A stretch of DNA of 64,000 nucleotides from Eutreptiella sp. 'Long Island Sound 2002' (GCA_964036045.1 OZ038385.1:37833218-37897217), one strand, 5' to 3'. Positions 44,597 to 54,007 are shown, counted from the stretch's first letter. Program-made: numbers and translations. Notes: generated from the sequence alone by a model not told the origin.

Positions 44597-45460
44597 ATGG
44601 CAGATGTGTCCGTCGCCATACGAACATACTTCTCCATTTCGTCCGATGAATGGTCTGACGGCCCACTGCAACTGGCAGCAAGGGCGATTACATCAGGATC
44701 CAGGGAAGCATACATGTCTGCCCTCCGTCAGTTCGCCAAAAACAGCGAATCATCCGATACTCTTGAGGTCGCACTCAACAAGAGAATCTGCGCAATCGCC
44801 AGGCGAAAGCGGGGTAGATCTGCAGCAACCGGACTGGTGTCCGCGCTCCGAGTGCTGGAGAAACTCAGGCTCTTACCCCCTTCAGTCCTCCAACTCCACT
44901 GGCTGCAAGTGGAGGCCATTGCACGCATCACAGCACCCCATGCCCCCCCGAGACCCTACGGTACGGCACAACACCTCGAGTTCCTCGGCAGGGCCCGTAT
45001 CCACTGGGCGTGGCCCCGCCTGTTCTTCCTCGCGACTTGCGCAGTTGTCTTCAGAATGCGTAGCGGGGATTCGGAAAGCGTCTCGTGGGAAGGGATCACC
45101 ACCCCTGGGTGGATCGAGTTTTTCGATGAGAAACGTGGAAAAGAATGGGTGCAGTACCCACTCTCGCCCTTCCTTGAACAATGGAGAAAGTACGTACTAT
45201 CCCTTAAGCACCCCAACACCCCCCCCCAAAGCCCAGTCCTGCCAGGTGGCAGGAATGCACTGCGCAGCATCCAGAAAGAGTGCATGCAACACTGCCCCCT
45301 TGGGCACATCACATGGCATCCATGGGCACGCATGGCTGCAGCTGCATTTAGGATCCTGGGAGGAACACTGGCCAGCCTGGCAGACTGGGGAAGGTGGAAG
45401 GACCTCAAACAGGCCAGGCACTATGCCAAGGCACCTGCAGACTGGTCCCTCCCTGCCTGA
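44597..45460 (+). CDS. tyrosine recombinase
   Basis: 287 codons from ATG 44597 to TGA 45458-45460. The N-terminal half is a helical core-binding-type domain (SGSREAYMSALRQFAKNS). The catalytic half shows VFRMRSGDSESVSWEGI, where Arg155 fits Arg I by spacing to the following W-x-x-I, a Lys-containing hairpin (FFDEKRGKEW), HPWARMAAAAFRILGG for the His-x-x-Arg box and WGRWKDLKQARHYAK with the likely nucleophile Tyr. The box has three residues between His and Arg rather than two, which is odd. In DIRS-like elements this enzyme inserts circular cDNA by site-specific recombination, leaving no target duplication. It is in frame with gag, separated by one TAG and 13 sense codons. Confidence 0.85.
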   Translation: MADVSVAIRTYFSISSDEWSDGPLQLAARAITSGSREAYMSALRQFAKNSESSDTLEVALNKRICAIARRKRGRSAATGLVSALRVLEKLRLLPPSVLQLHWLQVEAIARITAPHAPPRPYGTAQHLEFLGRARIHWAWPRLFFLATCAVVFRMRSGDSESVSWEGITTPGWIEFFDEKRGKEWVQYPLSPFLEQWRKYVLSLKHPNTPPQSPVLPGGRNALRSIQKECMQHCPLGHITWHPWARMAAAAFRILGGTLASLADWGRWKDLKQARHYAKAPADWSLPA

Positions 45461-45512
45461 GTTCCTCTCCCTACCCTACCCTGAGAGCTTCACAGGCTTC
45501 CCTTCACGCGAC

Positions 45513-46148
45513 ATGGGAGGGGTATCCATCAGAACAAAAGATGTCTGGCCAAGGGAGGCCTGGGAAAAGCGAACAGGGCCCAGGAAACCCCCGCCGAAGC
45601 CAGCTCCCGAATCCGTCAAGCGCCAAAAGCCTCGGGGCACGGCCGGTGAAAACCGGGGCGCGAAGCCAGACCAGTCTGACTCATCTGAAGACTCCTCCTC
45701 TTCCGGAGACTCCTCAGATGAGGGCATGGAAGTGGACGAGGATACCACAAACCCCCCCCCACCCCCTGATGTGGCCGACGCCGGGGCAGGCACCACTGAA
45801 CCCGCTGCTGCGACAGCCCCCACTGAGGGAAGCAAAAATTGCCCCATCGTCCTGGATGACCCCAGAGATGGCATCGCCCCCCCCAAGGTGGGCTCCACAA
45901 GTCCTGATGCGGGGCGACCAGACGAGGGGCTCGACGGGGTGGCGGGGGAAGGAGCAGTTGAGGCAGAACCCACCCCAATGGTCGGCCCAAGAGAAGCGGA
46001 TCCCCAACCATCGGAGGGAACCACCACTGCAGACACCGGTTCCTCACTGGCCCCAGGGGATGGATGTCTCACGCCACAGGCGCAGATACGGTCAGGGCCC
46101 CCCCCTGCAGAAAGAGCAATGGACAGGCCCCCCTCCCCCACCCCCTAG
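45513..46148 (+). CDS. acidic disordered linker ORF before RT
   Basis: Open in the RT frame from ATG 45513 (open further upstream too) to a TAG at 46146-46148. It encodes a basic start (EKRTGPRKPPPKPAPES), a Ser/Asp/Glu-rich region (DQSDSSEDSSSSGDSSDEG) and a Pro/Thr/Glu-rich tail. KNCPIVLDDPRD resembles a SUMO-interacting motif (hydrophobic core followed by acids), an inference only. After the TAG the same frame stays open into the RT protein, so this is likely its N-terminal extension, reached by readthrough, or the TAG is a recent mutation. Confidence 0.55.
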   Translation: MGGVSIRTKDVWPREAWEKRTGPRKPPPKPAPESVKRQKPRGTAGENRGAKPDQSDSSEDSSSSGDSSDEGMEVDEDTTNPPPPPDVADAGAGTTEPAAATAPTEGSKNCPIVLDDPRDGIAPPKVGSTSPDAGRPDEGLDGVAGEGAVEAEPTPMVGPREADPQPSEGTTTADTGSSLAPGDGCLTPQAQIRSGPPPAERAMDRPPSPTP

Positions 46149-46184
46149 ACCCCACCCCCAGCCCCCCCGAGAGGGCCTCAGGGC

Positions 46185-48242
46185 ATGCCCCCCCCCCCCC
46201 AGACTGCCCCGAGGGCAGTCCCAGCCCAGGCAGAAAACGCCCACACAAGCGACTTTTTGCCCTCGACAAGCGCCCCCACGTGCCCAGTGGTGAAACACCG
46301 TACCCAGCAGACAAGGTACCGATGGTACAGAATCCGCTGCCCCCACCTGAGCCACGAGACACGGCACCACACAGTGGCTATGACGTCTGTGCACCTATGC
46401 GGCACGGACGTTTCCTCCACTGGGTACCAGGACAAATGCTACTGCCAGCTCCTGGAGAGGCACCATGGCCCGATGATAAAGAGGATCCAAAAGATGATAA
46501 AGAAAGTCTCCAAGAGTGCTGGCTTCAGGTCCCAGAAAACCCAGGTGACAGCTGGGTTGTTGCGGGATTGGGCTGTGATCACACTGAACAGGTCCTGGGA
46601 GGGGGGGACGATTCACGAAACCCTCCCAATTGTCCTGGAAATCCTCGTGACCCTGACGCGGTGTGACATAGACGAAGAGGATTACGACCCCTATGACGGC
46701 ACGGACCGTCCGAATGGCCCCCTGGATCCCGGTGTGGCGGCAAATGGCCTAGGGGAGGCAGGATGTGTCCCTGTACCTCCAGATATTTGGGAGAAGCATG
46801 CACCTAAAGGCCTGGAGTGGGCGCTGCGCCAGATCCCTGACCAAGGGTGCACATGGGACCCAGGGCTGGCCGCCATGGCGGAGCGCATGTGCGCGGACGG
46901 CCTGCTTAATAGGGACCTGCAGGGGGGGCCGTCGAACCTCAAGGCTTTTGCCAAGCCGAAGAATGCGACGAAAGGGGCGCTGATTGCTGATCTCGGGGCG
47001 TTGAATGCCCTGCTCCCGAAGCCCCTACCCTTTGCCTTGCCCTCGCTCTCAGAGCTGGGGGACCTGTTCACTGCATGCAAACACTTGGGCCAGCCCATCT
47101 ATTTCGCAAAAATTGACATATCCAATATGTATTGGGCGTGCAAGATGCCAGCCCACCTTCGTGATTCTATTAGGTTTAGAGTAAACGGCAGGTCATATCA
47201 CATCCCCTCCCTTCCTTTCGGGTGGGCCTTCAGCCCCATCCTTGCTATTGAAACCCTTTCCAGAAGCTTGGTGCTTCAGTTCCCTGGGACCATCATCCTG
47301 ATCCAATATCTCGATGATGTGTTGCTCATCTCCACCAACCCCCTGTGCCTCAGTCTGGAGGCAAACCAACTGGCTACAGACCTCTCGAAAGCCGGTTGGA
47401 AGGTGAGCCCAAAGTCAGATCTCGAACCGAAAACATCCGTCACATGGCTGGGTAAAACCATTGACGGCGCCAATTTCTCCATGGCACAGGCTCCCACATA
47501 CCTGGCACAGGTGATTAAAGGTTGGGTAAAGTTGGCCTGCAGGACTTACACCGAAAAGAGGGCACGTCGGTTGGTGGGAAAAATATTGTGGGCAGCGACC
47601 CCCTCCAGACAGCCCCTCCCTTTCCTCCAAGGGCCCATGGCGTGGACCACCTGGGGACCCCCTTGTGCCCCCTTCACCCCCCCCAGGGTGCTGCGCTCCC
47701 TCTGCCATGCAATCTCACTGTGCTGTCAACCATGGCATGCCAAAAGATGTGTTGACCCGCAACATACCTGGTATGTGGACGCTGCCAGATCTGATGCTGG
47801 CTACGTGGCGGCGGTCTGGGGACCAGAACTGGGGTGCAGAATTAAACTCCTCCCAGAGTGGATCTTCTCACAGCAATCTGCAGAGCTGATGGCTATTGAA
47901 ATGGCAGCGAAATTGGCGGTCCAGATGAAGCTCCCAGCGATCCATGTGGGGGCAGACAACCTGGGCGCCATATGGTCAGCTATCCGACTATCGGGAAGTG
48001 TGGGGAACCCTGGCAGAGGACGACTGCTCCGCCGCCTTGCACACACCCTGAGATGGGGAAACCTGCATCTAAAACTCAGCTGGGTTGCTTCAAAACATAA
48101 CCCAGCAGACCACCCCTCAAGGGTCTTTGAATTTGACTCCCCCACCCTGATGCACGCCTCGGCGTGGGCCACATTCATAGTGGCGATGAGACAGTCGACT
48201 CCACACCTTCTCCACATGGGCTGGGCGGGCTGCGGGCGGTAG
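46185..48242 (+). CDS. reverse transcriptase / RNase H
   Basis: 685 codons from ATG 46185 to TAG 48240-48242; the frame is open from 46149. RT motifs: KPKNATKGALIADLGALN, IYFAKIDISNMYWACKMP (motif A, catalytic Asp), LPFGWAFSPILA (motif B), YLDDVLL near residue 375 (motif C) and GWKVSPKSDLEP/VTWLGKTI (D/E). RNase H follows: WYVDAARSDAGYVAAVWG, SAELMAIEMAAKLA, VGADNLGAIWS and SWVASKHNPADHPSR supply the Asp-Glu-Asp-Asp catalytic set. No methylase domain is seen after it, unlike DIRS-1. The enzyme copies element RNA into cDNA. Motifs are all intact, so it may be active. Confidence 0.92.
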   Translation: MPPPPQTAPRAVPAQAENAHTSDFLPSTSAPTCPVVKHRTQQTRYRWYRIRCPHLSHETRHHTVAMTSVHLCGTDVSSTGYQDKCYCQLLERHHGPMIKRIQKMIKKVSKSAGFRSQKTQVTAGLLRDWAVITLNRSWEGGTIHETLPIVLEILVTLTRCDIDEEDYDPYDGTDRPNGPLDPGVAANGLGEAGCVPVPPDIWEKHAPKGLEWALRQIPDQGCTWDPGLAAMAERMCADGLLNRDLQGGPSNLKAFAKPKNATKGALIADLGALNALLPKPLPFALPSLSELGDLFTACKHLGQPIYFAKIDISNMYWACKMPAHLRDSIRFRVNGRSYHIPSLPFGWAFSPILAIETLSRSLVLQFPGTIILIQYLDDVLLISTNPLCLSLEANQLATDLSKAGWKVSPKSDLEPKTSVTWLGKTIDGANFSMAQAPTYLAQVIKGWVKLACRTYTEKRARRLVGKILWAATPSRQPLPFLQGPMAWTTWGPPCAPFTPPRVLRSLCHAISLCCQPWHAKRCVDPQHTWYVDAARSDAGYVAAVWGPELGCRIKLLPEWIFSQQSAELMAIEMAAKLAVQMKLPAIHVGADNLGAIWSAIRLSGSVGNPGRGRLLRRLAHTLRWGNLHLKLSWVASKHNPADHPSRVFEFDSPTLMHASAWATFIVAMRQSTPHLLHMGWAGCGR

Positions 48243-48256
48243 GAAATTGCTGAGAT

Positions 48257-48347
48257 GTGGCCGTGACCAGCCGACCCCGAATGATCACGACAACGGATTG
48301 TGCTTGCAGGGGTGCCAGGGGTGCAGGAGAGAGACAACATTAAACCC
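48257..48347 (+). repeat. split direct repeat B1
   Basis: 91 bp beginning GTGGCCGTGACCAGCCGACC and ending ACATTAAACCC, identical to B2. It overlaps A2 by AAACCC. Confidence 0.95.
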
Positions 48348-48418
48348 ATGTTTATGCAATAAACATAAGTTTAATTCACTGTGCATCTCGTCTGTATCTT
48401 AGACTCACTGAGTTTTTG
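48342..48418 (+). repeat. split direct repeat A2
   Basis: Copy of A1 placed directly after B1. The B1-A2 junction equals what is formed when the right end of the element (B2) is joined to its left end (A1). Confidence 0.95.
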
Positions 48419-48528
48419 ACCCACCCACCCACCCCCGACCGCCACCCACCAGCCATTCAACCCACCCACCCACCCACACACCCTCAGCACTCCAGTCTCA
48501 CAGTCTACTCTTACGGCACACGAGCCAC

Positions 48529-48619
48529 GTGGCCGTGACCAGCCGACCCCGAATGATCACGACAACGGATTGTGCTTGCAGGGGTGCCAGGGGTGCAGGA
48601 GAGAGACAACATTAAACCC
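48529..48619 (+). repeat. split direct repeat B2, right terminus
   Basis: Identical to B1 over 91 bp and ends at AAACCC, after which the sequence leaves the repeat. It is separated from A2 by 110 bp rich in CCCA/CCAC. Confidence 0.95.
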
Positions 48620-49140
48620 CTCCCACACCCGCCCACCCATCGCCCCTCCCCGAACCCCCCCTGCCAATCCCCCCCCCCCAAGGGGGCCTCCGGCCAACAC
48701 TTAGTTGGGGGGGGGGGGGTAGTTAGTGTCCAGAACCGAGGAGTCGCCCCCCCCCCCCCCCCCCCCGGGCTGAACCTGCAACATCGAAAGTCTATTTCTG
48801 GGATAACACTACTCTCTGGGCCCGTGGACACCTTCGCTGAGGAAGTGGCGAATGGCGCTGCCAGACCGTGCGTGAAGGACCGCGGGAGGAGTTGTGAACG
48901 GAGTACAAGTGACAAGGGGCTGTGTCACACGTATTCCGGTGTATCACGAAACATGTCTGCGAATGAGGCCGATCCATCTGAAGTGGGGTGGTGGTCGGTG
49001 TTCCCCAGCCCAACCCTGCCCAGAAGTGTTCGCTGTCCTCACAGAAACCAGATGTGGTGGTGTTTCTTCTTTTGAGTGGTTTTGCTGCTTTGTATGCCGT
49101 GCCCGCCGTGAGATTGCCCCTCGCCTGAGAACTCAACCCC
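48620..49140. other. no gene; C/G runs
   Basis: A run of G ending in TA at 48720-48721 and a run of C at 48749-48766 look like ends of poly-C TIR elements, but no pair could be assigned. No exon was found. Confidence 0.45.
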
Positions 49141-49300
49141 TTGCACCCCAAGCCGATCCCCTTTAGACTGCCCTCTCTAGGGCAGCTTGATTTACCTCCT
49201 TCCGTGCGTAAGTCTTTGAAAATCAATCTATTTTTTCCAAAGCCGGACATCTCTAATATGTATTGGGCACGAGCCCCTCTGACCCTTGGAGCCCCCTCCA
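49141..49300 (+). pseudogene. fragment of a related reverse transcriptase
   Basis: Reads KPIPFRLPSLGQL then, after changes, FFPKPDISNMYWA. This parallels KPLPFALPSLSELG..YFAKIDISNMYWA of the RT at 46185-48242, including motif A. The flanks do not continue the similarity and upstream similarity is in another frame, so it is a decayed second copy of this RT family, about 520 bp beyond the intact element. Confidence 0.7.
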
Positions 49301-49472
49301 AAGGGGTGTGGGTTGGAAAAGGGGCTCAAAGCCCCCCGCCCCCCGCCCGACAGTAGATCAGGAGCCTTGTTTGTTGTGTGTGACACTGTTCGTGTCCTGC
49401 AGGTGGAGTTGGAGGTTTCTCATGGCGAGCCTACCAATGCTCAACTCAGCAGTAGGGTTGACTCAGTAGGGG

Positions 49473-52400
49473 ATGAAGCCTGGGTTTCGGCAACTGCACG
49501 AAGGGGTCCGCCTCGGGCTGCCCATCACAACTTTGAACAACATCATCGCCAACCTCAACCTTGAGTTGACGCGCAGCGATGAGGTCACGCTCATGTTCGC
49601 CGCAGTCGAAGCCGACCGCAAAGGTGTTGTGGAATGGCTCCTGCGCGACCGGCACGTCCCGGCGCACGCCGTGGACCAAGAGGGGCGCAGTATCCTCCAC
49701 AGCGCTGTGGCGAACCGCAGCTTCGATGTTTTGGAATGGCTGGCGGATGCACCGGAGGCGGACAGCTTAACGTCTGCGCGAGAGATGGTGCTGAAACCGC
49801 AGGAGAACGTTGGAGGTTCGCCTCTCAGGAGCACAGGCACGTCGCCACTGATGATGGCTATTCATCAGAATGACATACCCATGGTTGGGCTTCTGGTTGA
49901 GATGATTTCATGGGACAAGGCCGAGAAAGAGTGGTACGTGTTGTCCCGCGGTGTTATTCCTGCTGAAATGAGGGCTATCTTGCAGCAGTCAATGCGGCAG
50001 TACGACATACATGAATTCGTGGAGGAACGTTTTCAGGAGTACTTCGACCTCGATGAGATGAAGAGAGAGGTAGCTGAGTATGAATGGTGGTGGGGAGGTG
50101 GCTCTGACTGGGCGCCCGAGTGGACTTTGAAGGAGCAGCAGGATCTTTCCATGGCGCTTAATTTTGCCGCATCTTGTGGTGCACTGGATTTCATGCAGTG
50201 GCTCTGGGAGGATTGGAATGCCCCAATAGCTCCAGTGGGTTTGAAGGAAGGCGTGTGCAACCTTGCTGAGCAGGCCATGATAGGGGTTGGCATGCACTGC
50301 GGAACGCATGAGAAAGCATGGGATTCCCTGAAGACTAGCAAAAGCAAGAGAGAATCAGGTCGCTATGAACAGGACCCGTTTGTGTTCTTGTACCGTTGGG
50401 ACGGTGTCTGCAATTTCGATGCCCACGTCTGCAACGCATCTGAGGGCACATTTGAGAGCGGACTGTATTGGTTTTATGGCCACTACCCTGAGCGCAAGCC
50501 CGAGAGGCGCTGCGAGGCCCGGATCGCTGTGCTGCGTTATGTCGTGGCCCGAGGGGTCTTGCCCGGAGTTGACATGGCAGTTCGCTTTGATCGCGTGGCG
50601 ATGCTGCAATGGCTCGTGGCAGAGCAGTACATGGACCTCATGGCCCCAATGCCTGTCAACAGCACCAGTGAGAGCACAGACCTGAGCCCCCAGCAGAGTG
50701 AGGGTAGCGATACCACTGACCCATGCGTGATTTGCCTGAGCCACAAGCGGGACCCCGTGGCGTTGCCGTGCATGCACACTTTCTGCTTGCAGTGCCTAGC
50801 TGAGTTGTTTCCTTCCGCTGCTGGGGCTCAGCCGGTGGTGGTGCCCTGTCCGGTATGTCGCCAGCCTGCAAATCGGCCAGCGGCGATGCATGCAACACGC
50901 ATTGCCCAGCGCCTTTCGACATCGCTCTCCACCTCTGCGCCCTGGCTGGTGGTCCAGCCGGGCACGCATGTCGGGGAGGTGCTGTTGTTACTGGCGGCCA
51001 CGTCCGGGGCTGTGAATGTGCTCGCCTGGTTGATAGAGACAGTTGGCATTGACCCCCAGGGGCTGAAGTCCGCTTGTGGCAGAAATATCCTCCACATTGT
51101 TGCAACCCACACTGCAGATGACTTTCGCGCATCGTTGGTGGCCACGTGGCTTGGGGCACATGGGTTATCGGAGCTCAGCAAACAGCTGTCAGACGAAGGC
51201 TGCAGCCCGTTGCATGAGGCAATCAAAGCTGGGCACTACGGTCTGACGTGCATTTTAGGTACAACCGACGCCGTAAGTGACAGCCAAGGCAGGAGTTGGG
51301 TATGGCATGCCCGACAGAGCGGCCACACCGATCTCATTAAACTTGCCGACCGCTTCGAGGCTGAGCTTGCTTTGACCGACGAGATTCCGAAGCTGCTTCG
51401 CGAGGTGCCCCACCCTCCGTCTCCCCTTCGCGTGTGCGGCCTGGCTCAGGCCTTTGCTCGGCGGGCAGGGGGGGGTGATGGTGAAGCCCTGCCCGCTGAG
51501 CAAAGGCCTGAGCCAGGCCGCACACGTTGCCGTTGCCCTCAAGGTGTCCTGTCACAGCCAGCGTATCATGCTACTGCCTGTCCCTACTTCATCTTGTCCC
51601 CATCCACTTGTGCTATTGTAGCCATCAGGTTGCGTAGCTGCCCCTACCCCATCGACGAAGCTGCTTTTGCACGATTTCCTGGGTGCCCTGTGATTTGGAG
51701 GGTTGCAGTTGTCCGCTAACCAAGAGCAGTAACTCACTCCAATTGATAGCCTGCAGAGGCTTCTATGCTCTGGTAGGTGCAGGTGTAGTATCCCACCACA
51801 AAAGCCACCACAATTTTGGCAGACACAAGCCAGCACACACACACACGCACGCACACAGATGGCACATACCGTACAAGTCTTAATTCTGTGTTAAAATATT
51901 TAAATCTATGGATCGATCAGATGTGTTTAGCCACAAAACAACAGACACAAAAAATAATGTCTGTCTGGCGTGTTCTGCTTGTGGACCAGAAAATTCTACA
52001 GAAAAAGAGTGCAAAATAAAATTGATTTCCCGCTCATTCTTTGTGCTGCAGTGCATTGCCTGTGTTGTGTCTCATGTCTCTGACGTGCAAACCCGTTTTT
52101 TTGCAGACACCATGTTGACCATGCAATCATTGGATGGCTGCAGCAAATGATAGCAGTCATGTAGAAGACCGCAAGAAATAGCAGCAGGCATCCAGAATGC
52201 TCCAGGAAGTATCAGCAAAGAACACGGAAGCATCCAAGAAACAACAACAAGTATCCAAGCACTTGTTGCATGTCCCAGCAAAGTACCCCAGGCCTTCGAA
52301 AAATTTTCAACAAGCCGCTCCAACCAAAAGTCCATGAAAACGCAAGAATAGATACAAGGACAAAATAATTTTGGCTGAACTCGTGGCAATGCCTTCCGCA

Positions 52401-54007
52401 AAAACTAATTTTGCACAGAAAACCGCAAAACTAAACTACTTTTCGGCTATTTGCCAGTTTATGGTTTTCTGGCAGAAATTTTGGTTTGGTTTGGGCCGCC
52501 GCAAACGTCAGGATCCCGCAAATCTATAGATTTGTACGGTACACTAATCCCTCTTCTACTCTTCACTTGAGAGCCCCCCCCAGTCCCCGTTCAAAGTGTC
52601 CATGCCAATGAAATGGGTTTCCCACAGCACTGGTCATCACGTACAATTGAAACAATTAATGAACAGACAACCCTTGCTGTTGCGCCGGAGTCTTGGGGCC
52701 ATCGGGGACGGCAATGAGGTTGTCTCCTTTGCTCTCACACCTTTGTCCCTCAGGTAGCCCCCTTCGTCGATATTGTGGACCGTATGACCCTGGTGGATGA
52801 ACACATCGAGCTAATGTACTTTTTGATGGTTCCCAACCACAAGCAAGCCATGATTGATGTGTTGAATGGCATTGTACGTTTTGGCCGTGTGGATGTGTTA
52901 CGGTGGCTTTTCATGCGAAAAACCCGGGGAGTTCTGGATATGCATTGGCTTCTCAGAGAGCTTCCTGATGACTGGCCCAGGGGGGCTGTAAAGGATCATG
53001 GAGTCAACGCCGAGGCATTTTTGGCCCTGGTGTTGGAGAGGGAGGCGTTTCAGGCCCAGCAGGGCAAGATCATCGATATGATCGAACAGTTTCGGGAGGT
53101 AGTGAGGGCAGGGGCGGCGGTGGCCACGCTGCGCTCTCTGTGTGACCAACACGCCGCCCTTGTGGCGGCGGTGGCGCCGGAGTGGCGGGTGAAGCTCGGC
53201 GGTCTTCAGACCTTGGTCGACAAAGACGTGGATTATTGTTATTCGCCTCTTCGGGACGCCGTTACCGAAGGGCACGCCCACGTTGTGGAATGGCTCTTTA
53301 CGGAGCGGGAGATGAACGGTGACTGCGCCCTGAGGACCCTAGCTTTGGCCTGTGAGAGGGGCCGGCTGCAGGTGGTGCAGTGGCTGGTCAGGTGGATGAT
53401 GCAGCAGGGGATTGATATGAATGTTCCTCTGAGAAAGAGGTCTGAGGGTGAGGAGGAACGCCGGAAGGAAGGGCTCCTAGACATTTGTCTGTCGTATCTT
53501 GTCTACGATCGTAAGCATAGGGACAGCAGATGGAACCTCCTGCAATGGGTGGTGAGCTCAGGGGCAGTCAGTGTACGGGATGCATGTGAGGGTGCAATAC
53601 TCCTTGAGCTTGCCAACAAGACAACAACAGACCCCGAGCTGGCCTCTGATATTCCCGAATCCCTTTCACTTGAGATTCTGCAGTTTCTTGTGTCGTTTGG
53701 TGCAGATGTTGAGGCTCACAGGGGGGGGGAGTCCGTGGTGTCGGTCTTTGCGTGTGCCGGCTGCGTGGAAATAGTTCGCTGGCTTGTGGAGCACAAGGGT
53801 GTGTGCATTCAGCACCTGATCTTGGATCACCGCCATCTTTGGCTCTGTCACTCCTTTGAGCGTGAAGCGGAAGTCAAGAGGGAAATTGAAGCTTTGCAAC
53901 TGCAGCAGAGGCAGAGAGAGCAGCGCAAAGGCAAGGGCAGGCAGCTGCAGCAGAGGCAGAGAGGGCAGGGAAAAGGAAAGAGCAGAGGCAAAGGGGCGCG
54001 TTCATGA
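49473..54007 (+). CDS. ankyrin-repeat protein with central RING finger, 2 exons
   Basis: Exon 1 is 49473-51404 (644 codons; an in-frame TAG lies two codons before the ATG). Exon 2 is 52754-54007 (417 codons, TGA). GAG|GTGCCC and CCCTCAG|GTAGCC join in phase 0; the donor is weak. Degenerate ankyrin-like repeats: LMFAAVEADRKGVVEWLL, ILHSAVANRSFDVLEWLA, SPLMMAIHQNDIPMVGLLVE and, after the RING, ILHIVATHT and SPLHEAIKAGHY. The RING (residues about 418-462) is C3HC4: CVICLSHKRDPVALPCMHTF, then C-x2-C and C-P-V-C. Exon 2 adds YSPLRDAVTEGHAHVVEWLF and similar repeats and ends in a Gln/Arg/Lys/Gly-rich basic tail. RING plus ankyrin suggests a ubiquitin ligase with ankyrin substrate binding (inference). 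Exon 1 may have earlier exons; an acceptor-like CCTGCAG lies at 49397-49403. Confidence 0.75.
51431..51526. repeat. 40-bp inverted repeat in the ankyrin-gene intron
   Basis: Arms 51431-51470 and 51487-51526 are complementary at 39 of 40 positions, with a 16-base loop. The arm contains GTGTGCGGCCTGGCTCAGG. It lies 26 bp inside the proposed intron, right after the donor. It could be a MITE-like insertion or a structure that affects splicing. No target duplication is obvious. Confidence 0.95.
51527..52753. other. rest of the proposed ankyrin-gene intron
   Basis: AT-richer than the exons, with a CA/CG-rich microsatellite at 51836-51858. Reading frames are short. Nothing else recognised. Confidence 0.5.

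Larger units (their letters stand above)
43184..48619 (+). mobile_element. DIRS/VIPER-type tyrosine-recombinase retrotransposon
   Basis: A 5.4-kb element with split direct repeats in the order A1 (43184-43260), ORFs, B1 (48257-48347), A2 (48342-48418), B2 (48529-48619). A1/A2 differ at one of 77 positions; B1/B2 are identical over 91. Coding order is gag-like, tyrosine recombinase, acidic linker, RT/RNase H, as in DIRS-1 and trypanosomatid VIPER elements rather than the gag-RT-YR order I know for Ngaro and PAT. Both termini carry AAACCC. No integrase, protease or LTR is present. The near-identical repeats and open frames point to a recent, possibly still mobile copy. It replicates through cDNA circles integrated by the recombinase (known for the group). 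Confidence 0.9.

Noticed and set aside
44319-45512. Upstream extension of the acidic linker frame over gag and recombinase
   Set aside because: This part overlaps two well-supported ORFs in another frame and has no coding character; only the part after about 45460 looks real.
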